Shown here piece by piece: positions 17,506 to 26,423 of a DNA stretch of 64,000 bases. The notes under the pieces were generated by a model. That model was not told the DNA's origin, did not search any database, and was given only the letters and a program-made list of their open reading frames with translations. A program made the translations under genes and the position numbers. The stretch is from Rhizobium oryzicola (lineage in GTDB: Bacteria; Pseudomonadota; Alphaproteobacteria; Rhizobiales; Rhizobiaceae). The DNA is taken from positions 248,001-312,000 of the forward strand of contig NZ_JAUKWQ010000003.1 of NCBI RefSeq assembly GCF_030504645.1. The letters are read 5' to 3'. Numbering within the stretch: position 1 is the first letter of the stretch; every line of letters begins with the position of its first letter.

Positions 17506-18893
17506 GTGTGAATGCCCTTTTTCGACCAAGCTGAACCAGGTTGGATTTGGATGACATTTCCGAGAATGACGTTCTCATCATCAAGGCACAGGATTTCACG
17601 CATCCCAAGTCCGCCACCATACACCTCGCTTCCGTCCTGCACTGGCAAAAATAAGCGCTCATCCTCTTGAATGACGTGGCCTCCCGGACGCGCACCGCTC
17701 TTGTCGATCAGGATCGGGTTAAGCTTATGCGGCAACCAGGGGCCCTTCAACTGTGTCGCGCTGAAGACGACAAGCGTATCGGAGGCGCTGCCTTTACCGA
17801 TCTTCTCGGTTGCAAACATCCAGTAGCGACCATCACGCCTGACCAGGGTTGCGTCGTTGATGTTGTGGTCGCGGATCAAGACGCAGTCTCGTACCCACCG
17901 ATCCGGGAATTTTTCCGCCCTGTACAATACGACTTCATGAATGCTCCCCGACTCCGGGATCATGAATATTGAACCTTCGTCCTCGAAAACATTGGGATAG
18001 GAGAGGTGATGGTCTTCGCGAAGTATAACGCGAGGCGGTGACAAGGATCCGTCCTCTCCCAGCTCTGTAACGCTTATCACGCCTTTTCCTTCCTGATAGG
18101 GAAATTCTTCGAGAAAGACGTAGGTGCGGCCCATGTACTCGAATGGGAAGGGGTCTGCGTAAAATCGCGCTCCATCGTCCCCCAATTCGTTGAAAAGCGT
18201 TGGCACCGTATCTGGAGCATGGCTTGTCAATGTCGCTCCGTTCGTGAGCCGCCAGGCGGTTTTCCAGTAAAACGGTCTTCGATTTCGGGAAAGCTGCCCA
18301 CCAATCCGCCGGAAGGCGGCATCGGCAAAGTCATGGATATAGCGCAACAGGAATGACGGATTCTGTACGCGGTTGGGAGCATGAACAATTGTCTCGCTAT
18401 GCCCGGCCGAAAGCCTGACAACGGCGGAAAGTAAAATCGTCTCGACAGCAGCATTAAGCTCGTCTCTTGTCTTAGACAGATAAGCCTGCCTTGTCATCAT
18501 CGGGCGCCCGGAAGCTATAGCTCGTCCGTCAAGAAGCACGACCACGTCCGCATGGCGAGACTTGGTTTTGACGCTGGCCAAGGCCGTTGCAAAATCAGTA
18601 TGGCCGTTAATCTCGATCGTCATTCTCGGAATGTCCGTCCGACTGACTTCATTCGTCAAGTCAATGATGAGATCGGGCTGGAATGCTGCTGCAGGTTCCT
18701 TGCTGACGATGTTTTGATCTTGGCTCCACAATATCTTGTCTTCCAAAGCCAGAATGAACCTGGCCAATGGGCTGCCGTGTGGCGCCGTCAGGCTCCGCTC
18801 TAGATGAATGCTATGACCGACCGCCTCCAGACGCTCTTTCACGGTGATCAACGAGCCGTTTAATCCCTCTCTCACTTTCAGAAGTATCTTCAT
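17460..18893 (-). CDS. GINT1_N-like beta-propeller protein, probable sugar transferase or glycan-processing enzyme
   Basis: A 477-residue protein. The first about 190 residues resemble a formyltransferase-like alpha/beta fold (LIIDLTNEVSRTDIPRM). The rest reads like the glucosamine inositolphosphorylceramide transferase N-terminal domain, related to GH43-type five-bladed propellers: FYADPFPFEYMGRTYVFLEE, SYPNVFEDEGSIFMIPESG, NDATLVRRDGRYWMFATE. Repeating blades with acidic residues at propeller tops are visible. Such genes are common in bacterial polysaccharide loci but their function is largely untested. Its 3' end overlaps the wzy-like gene. Function uncertain. Confidence 0.7.
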   Translation of the reverse strand: MKILLKVREGLNGSLITVKERLEAVGHSIHLERSLTAPHGSPLARFILALEDKILWSQDQNIVSKEPAAAFQPDLIIDLTNEVSRTDIPRMTIEINGHTDFATALASVKTKSRHADVVVLLDGRAIASGRPMMTRQAYLSKTRDELNAAVETILLSAVVRLSAGHSETIVHAPNRVQNPSFLLRYIHDFADAAFRRIGGQLSRNRRPFYWKTAWRLTNGATLTSHAPDTVPTLFNELGDDGARFYADPFPFEYMGRTYVFLEEFPYQEGKGVISVTELGEDGSLSPPRVILREDHHLSYPNVFEDEGSIFMIPESGSIHEVVLYRAEKFPDRWVRDCVLIRDHNINDATLVRRDGRYWMFATEKIGKGSASDTLVVFSATQLKGPWLPHKLNPILIDKSGARPGGHVIQEDERLFLPVQDGSEVYGGGLGMREILCLDDENVILGNVIQIQPGSAWSKKGIHTYNRCGLLEVVDSTW

Positions 18894-19185
18894 CGAATCC
18901 TTAGCCCATCGCGCAAAATTCTAACAGTATTTCAGTATCTTGCTAACGGAGCTTGATCCGAGTATGTCTCTCAACGTGGCCAATTTAAAATTGTGTCCAC
19001 CGTAGATTGAAATTATCCATATCTCTCGCAGCGATTTGCTCGATAGATTTCACTGTTAGGCGACCATATAGGTCATCGATTAGAGTGGATTATGATGTTC
19101 ATCACACACTTCACAATCGAATTATGGCACGCGACAGCGAAACACAGAGATCAGGTTTCGTGAGCTTGCGTTGAATGAGGCTGTG
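18894..19185. other. AT-richer intergenic region, divergent promoters
   Basis: About 290 bp between the divergent GINT1_N-like gene and the nucleotide-sugar dehydrogenase. No gene, RNA or clear repeat was found. It presumably carries both promoters. Confidence 0.5.
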
Positions 19186-20457
19186 ATGAAGGTAGCAGTT
19201 TTTGGTCTGGGCTACGTCGGCTTTACCGCCATGTGCTGCATCGCTACCGAGGGGCATGTTGTTGTCGGCTTCGACGTCAGCGAAAAGAAGGTTCTGGGCA
19301 TTCGTTCCGGGCAGCCCCCCATCATTGAAGATGGGCTTGAAGAACTGCTGCAAGCCGGACTCGCCAAAGGCTTAATCTCCGCACATACCAAGATTGGCAA
19401 CCGTCTTGATGACATAGACTTGGCGATCGTCTGCGTAGGAACCCCGAGCGCTCCCGACGGCTCTCACAACATGACCTATATCGCTGAGGTTTCTCGCCAG
19501 ATTGCGACAGCCTTGAAATCGGGTTGCCGAAACGCGCCTCTTGTCGTTGCTTACCGATCGACAATCCGGCCGGGCTCGATCGAAGGTCTCATCGCTCCAA
19601 TTTTCCGTGCTGAATTGGGGAGCGATTTCGATAGTCTGGTCGATATTGTCTATCACCCCGAATTCTTGCGAGAGGGGTCTGCAGTCCAGGATTATTTCAA
19701 CCCTCCTAAGATTGTCGTCGGAACTTCGAACGGACAACCCAACGAGTGCCTGGCCGAGCTGAACAGGAACATCGTTGCTCCGACTTTCGTCGTAGACTAT
19801 GGCGAAGCAGAGATTACAAAGTTCGTTGATAACACCTGGCATGCCGTCAAGGTAGCCTTCGCCAATGAGGTGGGGCGCGTCTGCCTTCAACTCGGGCTCA
19901 GTGCATCCACGGTCAGTGAGATCTTTCTCTCAGACACCAAGCTCAATATTTCGAGCTATTACTTGCGGCCGGGAGGCGCGTTTGGCGGATCATGCCTGCC
20001 TAAGGACGTCAGGGCTTTCCAATATATTGCAGACGACTGTGGTGCTCACACCCATTTGGTCAACTCCCTTCTGCGGTCAAATGATGAGCACAAAACCCGC
20101 CTTTACCAACATGCGGCCAAAGGTCTGAAGCCAGGAGCAAAGATTCTCCTTGTCGGGCTCGCATTCAAGGCCCATACCGACGACCTACGCGAGAGCCCAA
20201 ATGTGGACATCGCGCGAGCATTTCTGCGCGATGGCTTCGCGCTGGAAGTTTTCGATCCCGCAATCGACGCCAAGAAGCTGGTCGGCGCCAATCTGGGTTA
20301 CGCGTATACGCAAATTCCCACCCTATCGAAGCTGCTCGTCGACAAGGCCACTGCGGAAACTAATCCCTATGACCGTATTGTTGTCACCAACGCTACCAGC
20401 AAGCTGCTTGATCTTTCGGGCAAGGAAAATATCGTCGACATCGGCCAATTGGCCTGA
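19186..20457 (+). CDS. Nucleotide-sugar dehydrogenase, AlgD/UGDH family
   Basis: This enzyme oxidises a nucleotide hexose to its uronate with two NAD+. The 423-residue product has the N-terminal Rossmann motif GLGYVGFTAMCC. The active-site cysteine lies in GGAFGGSCLPKDVRAF, and the conserved YHPEFLREGSAVQDY and ESPNVDIARAF segments are present. The FGGSCLPKDVRA form resembles GDP-mannose 6-dehydrogenase (AlgD) more than classical UGDH, but UDP-glucose cannot be excluded. ATG 19186 has GAGG 5 bp upstream. It would supply a uronic acid to this locus, in line with the downstream heparinase-like gene. Confidence 0.88.
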   Translation: MKVAVFGLGYVGFTAMCCIATEGHVVVGFDVSEKKVLGIRSGQPPIIEDGLEELLQAGLAKGLISAHTKIGNRLDDIDLAIVCVGTPSAPDGSHNMTYIAEVSRQIATALKSGCRNAPLVVAYRSTIRPGSIEGLIAPIFRAELGSDFDSLVDIVYHPEFLREGSAVQDYFNPPKIVVGTSNGQPNECLAELNRNIVAPTFVVDYGEAEITKFVDNTWHAVKVAFANEVGRVCLQLGLSASTVSEIFLSDTKLNISSYYLRPGGAFGGSCLPKDVRAFQYIADDCGAHTHLVNSLLRSNDEHKTRLYQHAAKGLKPGAKILLVGLAFKAHTDDLRESPNVDIARAFLRDGFALEVFDPAIDAKKLVGANLGYAYTQIPTLSKLLVDKATAETNPYDRIVVTNATSKLLDLSGKENIVDIGQLA

Positions 20458-20498
20458 GCAGACGCGTAGTGTTTGCTTCCAACGAAGGGCGCGGTAAG

Positions 20499-21734
20499 AT
20501 GAACATGAACAAGTCTCTTGAGACTAGCTCTGGCTCTGGATCGGCTTTGAAGGGTCGCAAAGTCCTGATCATTGTTGAAAATCTGCCCGTCCCATTTGAT
20601 CGGCGCGTTTGGCAGGAGGCACGCGCTCTGCAGACGTCCGGCGCGCAGGTGTCTATCATTTGCCCGGTAGGAAAGGGGTATACAGAGCGCTACCAGCTGC
20701 TTGAGGGGATCCACATCTATCGCCATCCCATGCCGCACGAAGCGCATGGCGCTATCGGTTATCTGATGGAATATGCGGCAGCACTGTTTTGGGAAACCGT
20801 GCTCTCGTGGAAGGTGCTCTTCAAGCACGGCTTTGACACGCTGCATGGATGTAATCCTCCGGATCTTATCTTTCTGATTGCCTGGCAGTTCAAGCTTCTG
20901 CGCAAACGCTACATTTTCGATCATCACGACATCAACCCGGAATTATTCGAAGCAAAGTTTGGCAAGAGGGGGCTGTTCTGGCATTTGCTGCGCGTTTGCG
21001 AATGGCTGACGTTCAAGACTGCCGACGTTGTGATTTCCACCAACGAAAGCTATCGCAAGATTGCCATAGAACGTGGCCGTAAAAGACCGGAGGATGTCTT
21101 TGTCGTTCGCAGTGGGCCGGATCTAAAGCGGGTAAAAGCTGTCGAGGTAAATCCTTCCCTGAAGAAGGGCCGTAGCTACCTTGTTGGTTATCTGGGTGTC
21201 ATGGGTGACCAAGAGGGCATTGATCTGCTTCTGGAAGCGGTTGCACATCTGGTGCATGTGAAAGGGCGGCAGGATATCCATTTCGCCCTTGTGGGAGGCG
21301 GTCCCGCGCTGGAAAATCTGAAGCACCTCGCCGAAGGTCTTCGAGTTGCCAATTACGTCACTTTTACGGGGCGTGCACCAGATAGTCTTCTATTCGAAGT
21401 GCTGTCGACGTCGGACGTTTGCGTCAATCCCGATCGCGTCAACCCGATGAACGACAAGTCGACTATGAACAAGATCCTCGAATACATGGCCATTGGAAAG
21501 CCAATTGTGCAGTTTGAAGTAACCGAAGGCCGCTATAGCGCCCAAGCAGCTTCGCTTTACGCAAAGGCCAATGACCCGATCGACTTTGCCACAAAGATTG
21601 AGGAATTGCTGTCCGATCCCGCAAAGCGCGCGTACATGGGCGACTTCGGTAAACGCCGTGTTGAGAGCGAGATGGCCTGGTCCTATGAAATTCCAAAGCT
21701 TCTGAATGCCTATCAAGCCGTAGCACGCACGTAG
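20499..21734 (+). CDS. GT4-family glycosyltransferase
   Basis: A 411-residue GT-B enzyme with N-terminal VLIIVENLPVPFDRRVWQEA and C-terminal donor domain (VGYLGVMGDQEGIDLLLEA; VNPDRVNPMNDKSTMNKILE). The NDKS..NKILEYMA segment occurs in WcaI/EpsF-like sugar transferases. The frame opens at GTG 20469; ATG 20499 is preferred because the conserved region starts shortly after and GAAGGG lies upstream. It follows the nucleotide-sugar dehydrogenase by about 40 bp and precedes the heparinase-like gene by 25 bp, so the three are probably co-transcribed. It may add the uronic acid or a neighbouring sugar. Confidence 0.85.
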   Translation: MNMNKSLETSSGSGSALKGRKVLIIVENLPVPFDRRVWQEARALQTSGAQVSIICPVGKGYTERYQLLEGIHIYRHPMPHEAHGAIGYLMEYAAALFWETVLSWKVLFKHGFDTLHGCNPPDLIFLIAWQFKLLRKRYIFDHHDINPELFEAKFGKRGLFWHLLRVCEWLTFKTADVVISTNESYRKIAIERGRKRPEDVFVVRSGPDLKRVKAVEVNPSLKKGRSYLVGYLGVMGDQEGIDLLLEAVAHLVHVKGRQDIHFALVGGGPALENLKHLAEGLRVANYVTFTGRAPDSLLFEVLSTSDVCVNPDRVNPMNDKSTMNKILEYMAIGKPIVQFEVTEGRYSAQAASLYAKANDPIDFATKIEELLSDPAKRAYMGDFGKRRVESEMAWSYEIPKLLNAYQAVART

Positions 21735-21759
21735 TCCTGTATCGGGGAAATCTTTGTCC

Positions 21760-23700
21760 ATGAACCTTGTCTGGCTCGTTAATCGGCTTCGCTCCATGAG
21801 CCCGGCCGAAGTCGTCTGGCGGGTTCGAGAGCAAGCTCTGCGAAGGCTGGCAAAAGGGCGGCTGGATCGCTGGGGTCGATACGAGCCTTCGGGCTCTCGG
21901 GCCCCGCAATTGCCTGGGCTATTGGCATCCGTACAGCGTGCCGAACCACAGCTGCGCTCGGCAATCCAAGCCGCGGCAGAGCGCATTCTTTCGGGACATT
22001 TCTCGGCCTTGGGAGTGACATGGCCGAAACTCTGTTGGGATGGGGGATTTCCAGCGAATGTTTGGAGACTTGATCCGGTCACCGGCAAGAACTGGCCAGG
22101 TGCTGACACCTTTACTTTTGATATCGGTTACCGTCACGCCAAGGATTACGGAGATATCAAATATGCTTGGGAATATCAGAGACTGCAATTTCTGCAGCCG
22201 GTTGCCGCCCATTACGCCCTAACGAAAGATGGTAGGGCATTGGCCTTCATCGAAGCAGCGATTGAAAGCTGGTTCGCACATAATCCACCCTATCATGGAA
22301 TTGGTTGGAACTCTGGCATCGAACTCGCGCTTCGCTCGATCAGTCTTCTGATCGTCAGCAGCTGTTGCGAAGCTGATCTTTCGCTGGATACACAGAGCCG
22401 CATTCGGCGGATATTGGTCTCGCATCTGGCCTGGATGCGCAGATTTCCGTCGGGCTATTCTTCTGCAAACAATCATTTGATTGCCGAATGTGCGGCAGAA
22501 TTTCTTGTAGCACTTTGCATGCCAGAGTTGCCGATATCCGCTTTGACGTTGGAGAAGGCTGGCCGTACTCTGGAGCTGGAAGCGGATAAGCAGATCCTGA
22601 GAGATGGAGTTGGAGCCGAACAATCTCCCACTTATGGAGCCTTTACCGCTGAGTTTCTACTGCTCTGTGCCGAAATGGCGCGCCGCGCGAACCGACCGCT
22701 TGACGGGAATGTCGATAAGTCATTGGCGAGGTTCGCGAAATTTATTAGCTGGGTGACGCTTCCCGACGCCACGACACCGCAGATAGGCGATGATGACGAA
22801 GGGCGCGTCATTACGCTGACTGAAGGTGAAAATTGCTACCCAGCTTCGGTGTCCGCTTGCATCTGGGGATATCTTGGCATGGAACCGGAAGGTGTGGTGC
22901 CCGCCCGCAACACGTTGAGGGACGCGATTTTTTCAAGCCAGGATGCCGGGGGCGCGCTTCCAAAGGGCGTTCGCGTTTTCGAAGCTGGAGGTTACAGTGT
23001 TTTTCGGGGGGAGATCGCGAACAGGAATGCGTTCTTACTTTTCGACCACGGCCCGCTTGGATACTTGTCTATCGCTGCGCATGGTCACGCTGATGCCTTG
23101 GCGTGGATTCTCTGCCTGAACGATCAACCTGTGCTCGTCGATCCCGGAACCTACCTCTATCACTCCGGTGGGCCGTGGCGTGATTGGTTCCGGGGAACCG
23201 CAGCCCACAATACCTTACGACTTGGCGCGCGCGATCAGAGCATCATTTCCGGCCCTTTCAATTGGTCGCATAAGGCAAATGCTCGGCTCTTGGATTGGGC
23301 GGGTGACGGCAAACCAGATTTTGAGGCTAGTCACGATGGCTACTTGGAGCAATTCGGCGTTGTTCACAGACGCCGCCTCATCATCGGTCCTTCGTCCATT
23401 CGCGTCAAAGACCGGCTGGTAGGAGAACGCATGCCGCCATTGGTCGAGATGAGTTATCAACTGGCTCCCAACCTGCGTGCTCGGATCGAAGATAACGCGG
23501 TGTTGGTTTGGGCAGAGGACGATCAGCTCCTCAGGATTACGTTTCCCGATAGCGGTTCTCTCTCGATCGCTGAGGGCGAAGGACCGGATAGAGGAGGGTG
23601 GGTATCCAGGAAATTTGGGACCAAGACGCCTGCGCCCCGAATTATATGGACGACTACCAATTTTCCAGCAGAGGCCGCTACAGAATTTCACATGCTCTGA
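21760..23700 (+). CDS. Heparinase II/III-like polysaccharide lyase family protein
   Basis: A 646-residue protein with the usual two parts. An N-terminal alpha-toroid carries the catalytic-type Asn/His in SSANNHLIAECAAEF and Tyr/Glu in SPTYGAFTAEFLLL. A C-terminal beta-sandwich has GPLGYLSIAAHGHADALAW and RGTAAHNTLRLG. The family cleaves uronic-acid-containing glycans by beta-elimination, and members are frequent in exopolysaccharide loci. No signal peptide is visible, so export or a cytoplasmic/periplasmic role is unclear. ATG 21760 has GGGGA 11 bp upstream; TTG 21754 is possible. Confidence 0.85.
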   Translation: MNLVWLVNRLRSMSPAEVVWRVREQALRRLAKGRLDRWGRYEPSGSRAPQLPGLLASVQRAEPQLRSAIQAAAERILSGHFSALGVTWPKLCWDGGFPANVWRLDPVTGKNWPGADTFTFDIGYRHAKDYGDIKYAWEYQRLQFLQPVAAHYALTKDGRALAFIEAAIESWFAHNPPYHGIGWNSGIELALRSISLLIVSSCCEADLSLDTQSRIRRILVSHLAWMRRFPSGYSSANNHLIAECAAEFLVALCMPELPISALTLEKAGRTLELEADKQILRDGVGAEQSPTYGAFTAEFLLLCAEMARRANRPLDGNVDKSLARFAKFISWVTLPDATTPQIGDDDEGRVITLTEGENCYPASVSACIWGYLGMEPEGVVPARNTLRDAIFSSQDAGGALPKGVRVFEAGGYSVFRGEIANRNAFLLFDHGPLGYLSIAAHGHADALAWILCLNDQPVLVDPGTYLYHSGGPWRDWFRGTAAHNTLRLGARDQSIISGPFNWSHKANARLLDWAGDGKPDFEASHDGYLEQFGVVHRRRLIIGPSSIRVKDRLVGERMPPLVEMSYQLAPNLRARIEDNAVLVWAEDDQLLRITFPDSGSLSIAEGEGPDRGGWVSRKFGTKTPAPRIIWTTTNFPAEAATEFHML

Positions 23701-23701
23701 C

Positions 23702-23718
23702 GAGCGCCCCAGGCGCTC
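23702..23718. terminator. Short hairpin between convergent genes
   Basis: GAGCGCC (23702-23708), loop CCA, GGCGCTC (23712-23718). It lies between the lyase stop and the stop of the convergent flippase gene. The stem is only 7 bp and lacks a U-tract, so terminator function is weakly supported. Confidence 0.3.
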
Positions 23719-25168
23719 AGACAGATTTGCGGCGTGAGGATAGGAACGCCAAGGCCGCCGCCGTTTTCTCCAGCGTCGCCTTCGGGTGCAGAGCGGCGTT
23801 CAAACTCAGAAATACGACGCCTCCTGCGACGCTCGCAAGAGCGAGGCGCCATGGCGCCGTAAGGAAATAAAGTTCCTGCGTAGCCAGCATTGCGGCGCCG
23901 GCTGTACCCAGCGAAACAAGAACAGCGGATGCGATTGCTCGCCAAGGAACCGCGATCGGTGTCAGGCGATTGCTGATGATGACTGAAACAATCAGGTTGC
24001 CAATGGCGCCACCGGCAAGCGCAAGCGCGGCACCCACTTCGGACAGGGTCGGGATGAGCAAGGAACAGAGAGAAAGACCCACCACTGATCCGATAGCGGT
24101 ATTGATGATCAAAAGCTGTGGCCGTTTATGTGCGTGAACCATGGCGTTAAACACAAAACTTGTCACATTGGCGATGATCACGTTCAGGCTAATGATGGCA
24201 AACAGGACGGCATGCTGCCCGCCATAATCCGGAGGCAGAACAAGCTTCACCAAATCGCCACTCAGAGCGATGAGCAGTGCCGCTGCCGGAAGGCTGAGTG
24301 AGATAATCAGCGCCATAACTTGTGTAAAAAGGGCGCTTGCGGCTTCCGGCCCGATTTCGTCGAAACGACTTACGGCCTCAGGAAAGGAGCCCGTATTTAC
24401 AGCGTTCGCAATCGTGTTGATCGGCTGACGTGCCAGTGAAAAGATTGCAGCAAACACCGCGACTGACGCAGCACCGTGAAACTCGTTAAGGACAACCCGT
24501 TCGACGCTGTGCAATCCGAAGCTGACGAGGACTATGGCGATGATGGGCAGCCCAAGCGCGAAAAATTCCTTGCTGGTAAAGCGCGATGGGCCGTCAACCA
24601 CCTGTCGCATCGCAATGACGCCTGCAGCCAAACCAGCAACGAAAGTACCCAGATTGGAGGCAATTGAGACCGCAAGGAAAGAGTTGTGATGCGTTATCAT
24701 CGTCACCAAAGGGAAGATGAGCTGTAAAAGAGCACGCAAGAACTCGAACAGCATGTAAGCTGCGTGACGTTGCTGCAGTTGGAGAACGAGCAGCGAGAAG
24801 CGGGACATGGCGCTGGCGAGCAGGTAGACGCATATCGCGATAAAAAATTCTAGCCAACGCTCTGGCAGGACGAACAGCGATGCGGGAGCTGCCAGCAGAA
24901 ACGCCAGAAAAGTCGTTCCCCCAAGGATACGTCCTGCCTGCAGAAGGCTGCGGCGACTTATTTCTCCCTTGCCGCCCAGCCGCAAAAAAGCAATGCGCAT
25001 CCACTCGGTGACGGCGAGGTCGATCAATTCGCCAACGGTGACGACGAGTGTTAATATTCCATACTCGTTCTGGTCGAGCAGGCGGGTCGCAACGACAACA
25101 AACAGAAGACCACCGAGACGCGTAAACAGGGTAGCCGGGCCGTAGATAAGTGTCGAACGCAACAACAT
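23717..25168 (-). CDS. Wzx-type oligosaccharide flippase
   Basis: A 483-residue membrane protein of the polysaccharide transport/MOP superfamily. Around 12-14 hydrophobic segments run from LIYGPATLFTRLGGLLFVVV to the C-terminus, and the early LLDQNEYGILTLVVTVGELI segment is typical. It would flip the lipid-linked repeat unit across the inner membrane. ATG 25168 is chosen over TTG 25174 because AAGGA sits 7 bp upstream. It is divergent from the GT4 gene at 25284. Confidence 0.85.
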   Translation of the reverse strand: MLLRSTLIYGPATLFTRLGGLLFVVVATRLLDQNEYGILTLVVTVGELIDLAVTEWMRIAFLRLGGKGEISRRSLLQAGRILGGTTFLAFLLAAPASLFVLPERWLEFFIAICVYLLASAMSRFSLLVLQLQQRHAAYMLFEFLRALLQLIFPLVTMITHHNSFLAVSIASNLGTFVAGLAAGVIAMRQVVDGPSRFTSKEFFALGLPIIAIVLVSFGLHSVERVVLNEFHGAASVAVFAAIFSLARQPINTIANAVNTGSFPEAVSRFDEIGPEAASALFTQVMALIISLSLPAAALLIALSGDLVKLVLPPDYGGQHAVLFAIISLNVIIANVTSFVFNAMVHAHKRPQLLIINTAIGSVVGLSLCSLLIPTLSEVGAALALAGGAIGNLIVSVIISNRLTPIAVPWRAIASAVLVSLGTAGAAMLATQELYFLTAPWRLALASVAGGVVFLSLNAALHPKATLEKTAAALAFLSSRRKSV

Positions 25169-25283
25169 TGGCAATTCCTTGAGGAGAACGATCCACGCCT
25201 CCCCTTGTGTTTTACCAAATCCTCAACGTCGAAACCTTAACAATAGCAGGGGATGCGCGATCAAATTCAAGTCGAGACACGGA

Positions 25284-26414
25284 ATGATCCAAGACCAGCT
25301 GAATATCAGACCGCTGAAGATCATGATCGCAACTCCCGGCGGGCGCTTGGGGCAGGGGGGCATCGATCGGATGATGATGTCGCTTCACGACGAGCTCCAG
25401 AAAGAAGCTGCTCAGGGAGGCGAACCGGGATGCAAGGTTGAGGCCACCTTTGTGCCGACGAGAGGCACCGGGCACATTGCTTTTTCACCCCTTTACCTGC
25501 TTGCCTTTTGCATTCGCATGATCTTTGAGCGCCTTTGCGGTCAACTCGATGTCGTTCATATCAACCTGGCAAGCGAGGGCAGCACATACCGCAAATTGAT
25601 TATTGCCGCTTTCGCCCGCCTGATGAAGATCCCGTATGTGATCCATCTCCACGGCGCAGAATATATGATCTTCTGGTCGGATCGCGATAGCTTCATCAAT
25701 CGGCAGATCAAAATGATGTTCGAAAGAGCCGGCGGCATCATCGTACTCGGCCGAGCCTGGCGTGATTTTGTACTTCGTAAAGCTCCTGCTGTTTCGGAGC
25801 GAGTTTTCATCATTCCAAATGCAACCGCGGCGCCCGACCGTGCGCATGTGGGCGGGGGAGACAAGGTTCACATCATTTTTTTGGGTCGCGTTGGAGAAAG
25901 AAAAGGCGTCCCGCAACTCTGCGAAGCTCTGGCCGATATGAAGGACATGTCTGGCTGGAAGGCAACGATCGCTGGGGACGGTGAAGTAGATTGGCTCCGC
26001 CAGCATTTGAGGAAATTGCAACTTGAAGATCGCGTGGCGGTATCGGGCTGGCAAGGTCCAGAGGAAGTCGGGCATCTGTTGTCTAACGCGGATATATTGG
26101 CTCTTCCGTCCTTCGCAGAGAACTTGCCGGTCTCCGTGATCGAAGCAATGGCCGAGGGCCTAGCAATTGTGGCAACACCCGTGGGGGCGGTTGAAGATAT
26201 CATCAAGAACGAGGACAACGGTCTGTTGATCCAACCCGGAGATGTTGCTGCCCTGCGAGGCGCCTTGCAAAGATTGCTGGACGATCCCTTGTTGCGGAAG
26301 CGTCTGGGCGATTGTGCGAGACAAACCCATCGACAGCGGCTCGATTTGCCCCACTATGTCCACGACATTTGCTCTGTGTGGATGAGCATTTCGCAATCTG
26401 CGCATGACCGTTGA
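25284..26414 (+). CDS. GT4-family glycosyltransferase
   Basis: A 376-residue GT-B enzyme. The N-terminus begins LKIMIATPGGRLGQGGIDRM and the donor domain has IIFLGRVGERKGVPQLCEAL and LPSFAENLPVSVIEAMAEGL. The upstream open frame to 25179 is rejected as a start because it overlaps the divergent flippase promoter and adds residues unlike the family. It ends 9 bp before the CapK-like gene, so the pair is co-transcribed. Confidence 0.87.
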   Translation: MIQDQLNIRPLKIMIATPGGRLGQGGIDRMMMSLHDELQKEAAQGGEPGCKVEATFVPTRGTGHIAFSPLYLLAFCIRMIFERLCGQLDVVHINLASEGSTYRKLIIAAFARLMKIPYVIHLHGAEYMIFWSDRDSFINRQIKMMFERAGGIIVLGRAWRDFVLRKAPAVSERVFIIPNATAAPDRAHVGGGDKVHIIFLGRVGERKGVPQLCEALADMKDMSGWKATIAGDGEVDWLRQHLRKLQLEDRVAVSGWQGPEEVGHLLSNADILALPSFAENLPVSVIEAMAEGLAIVATPVGAVEDIIKNEDNGLLIQPGDVAALRGALQRLLDDPLLRKRLGDCARQTHRQRLDLPHYVHDICSVWMSISQSAHDR

Positions 26415-26423
26415 GGATTGACG

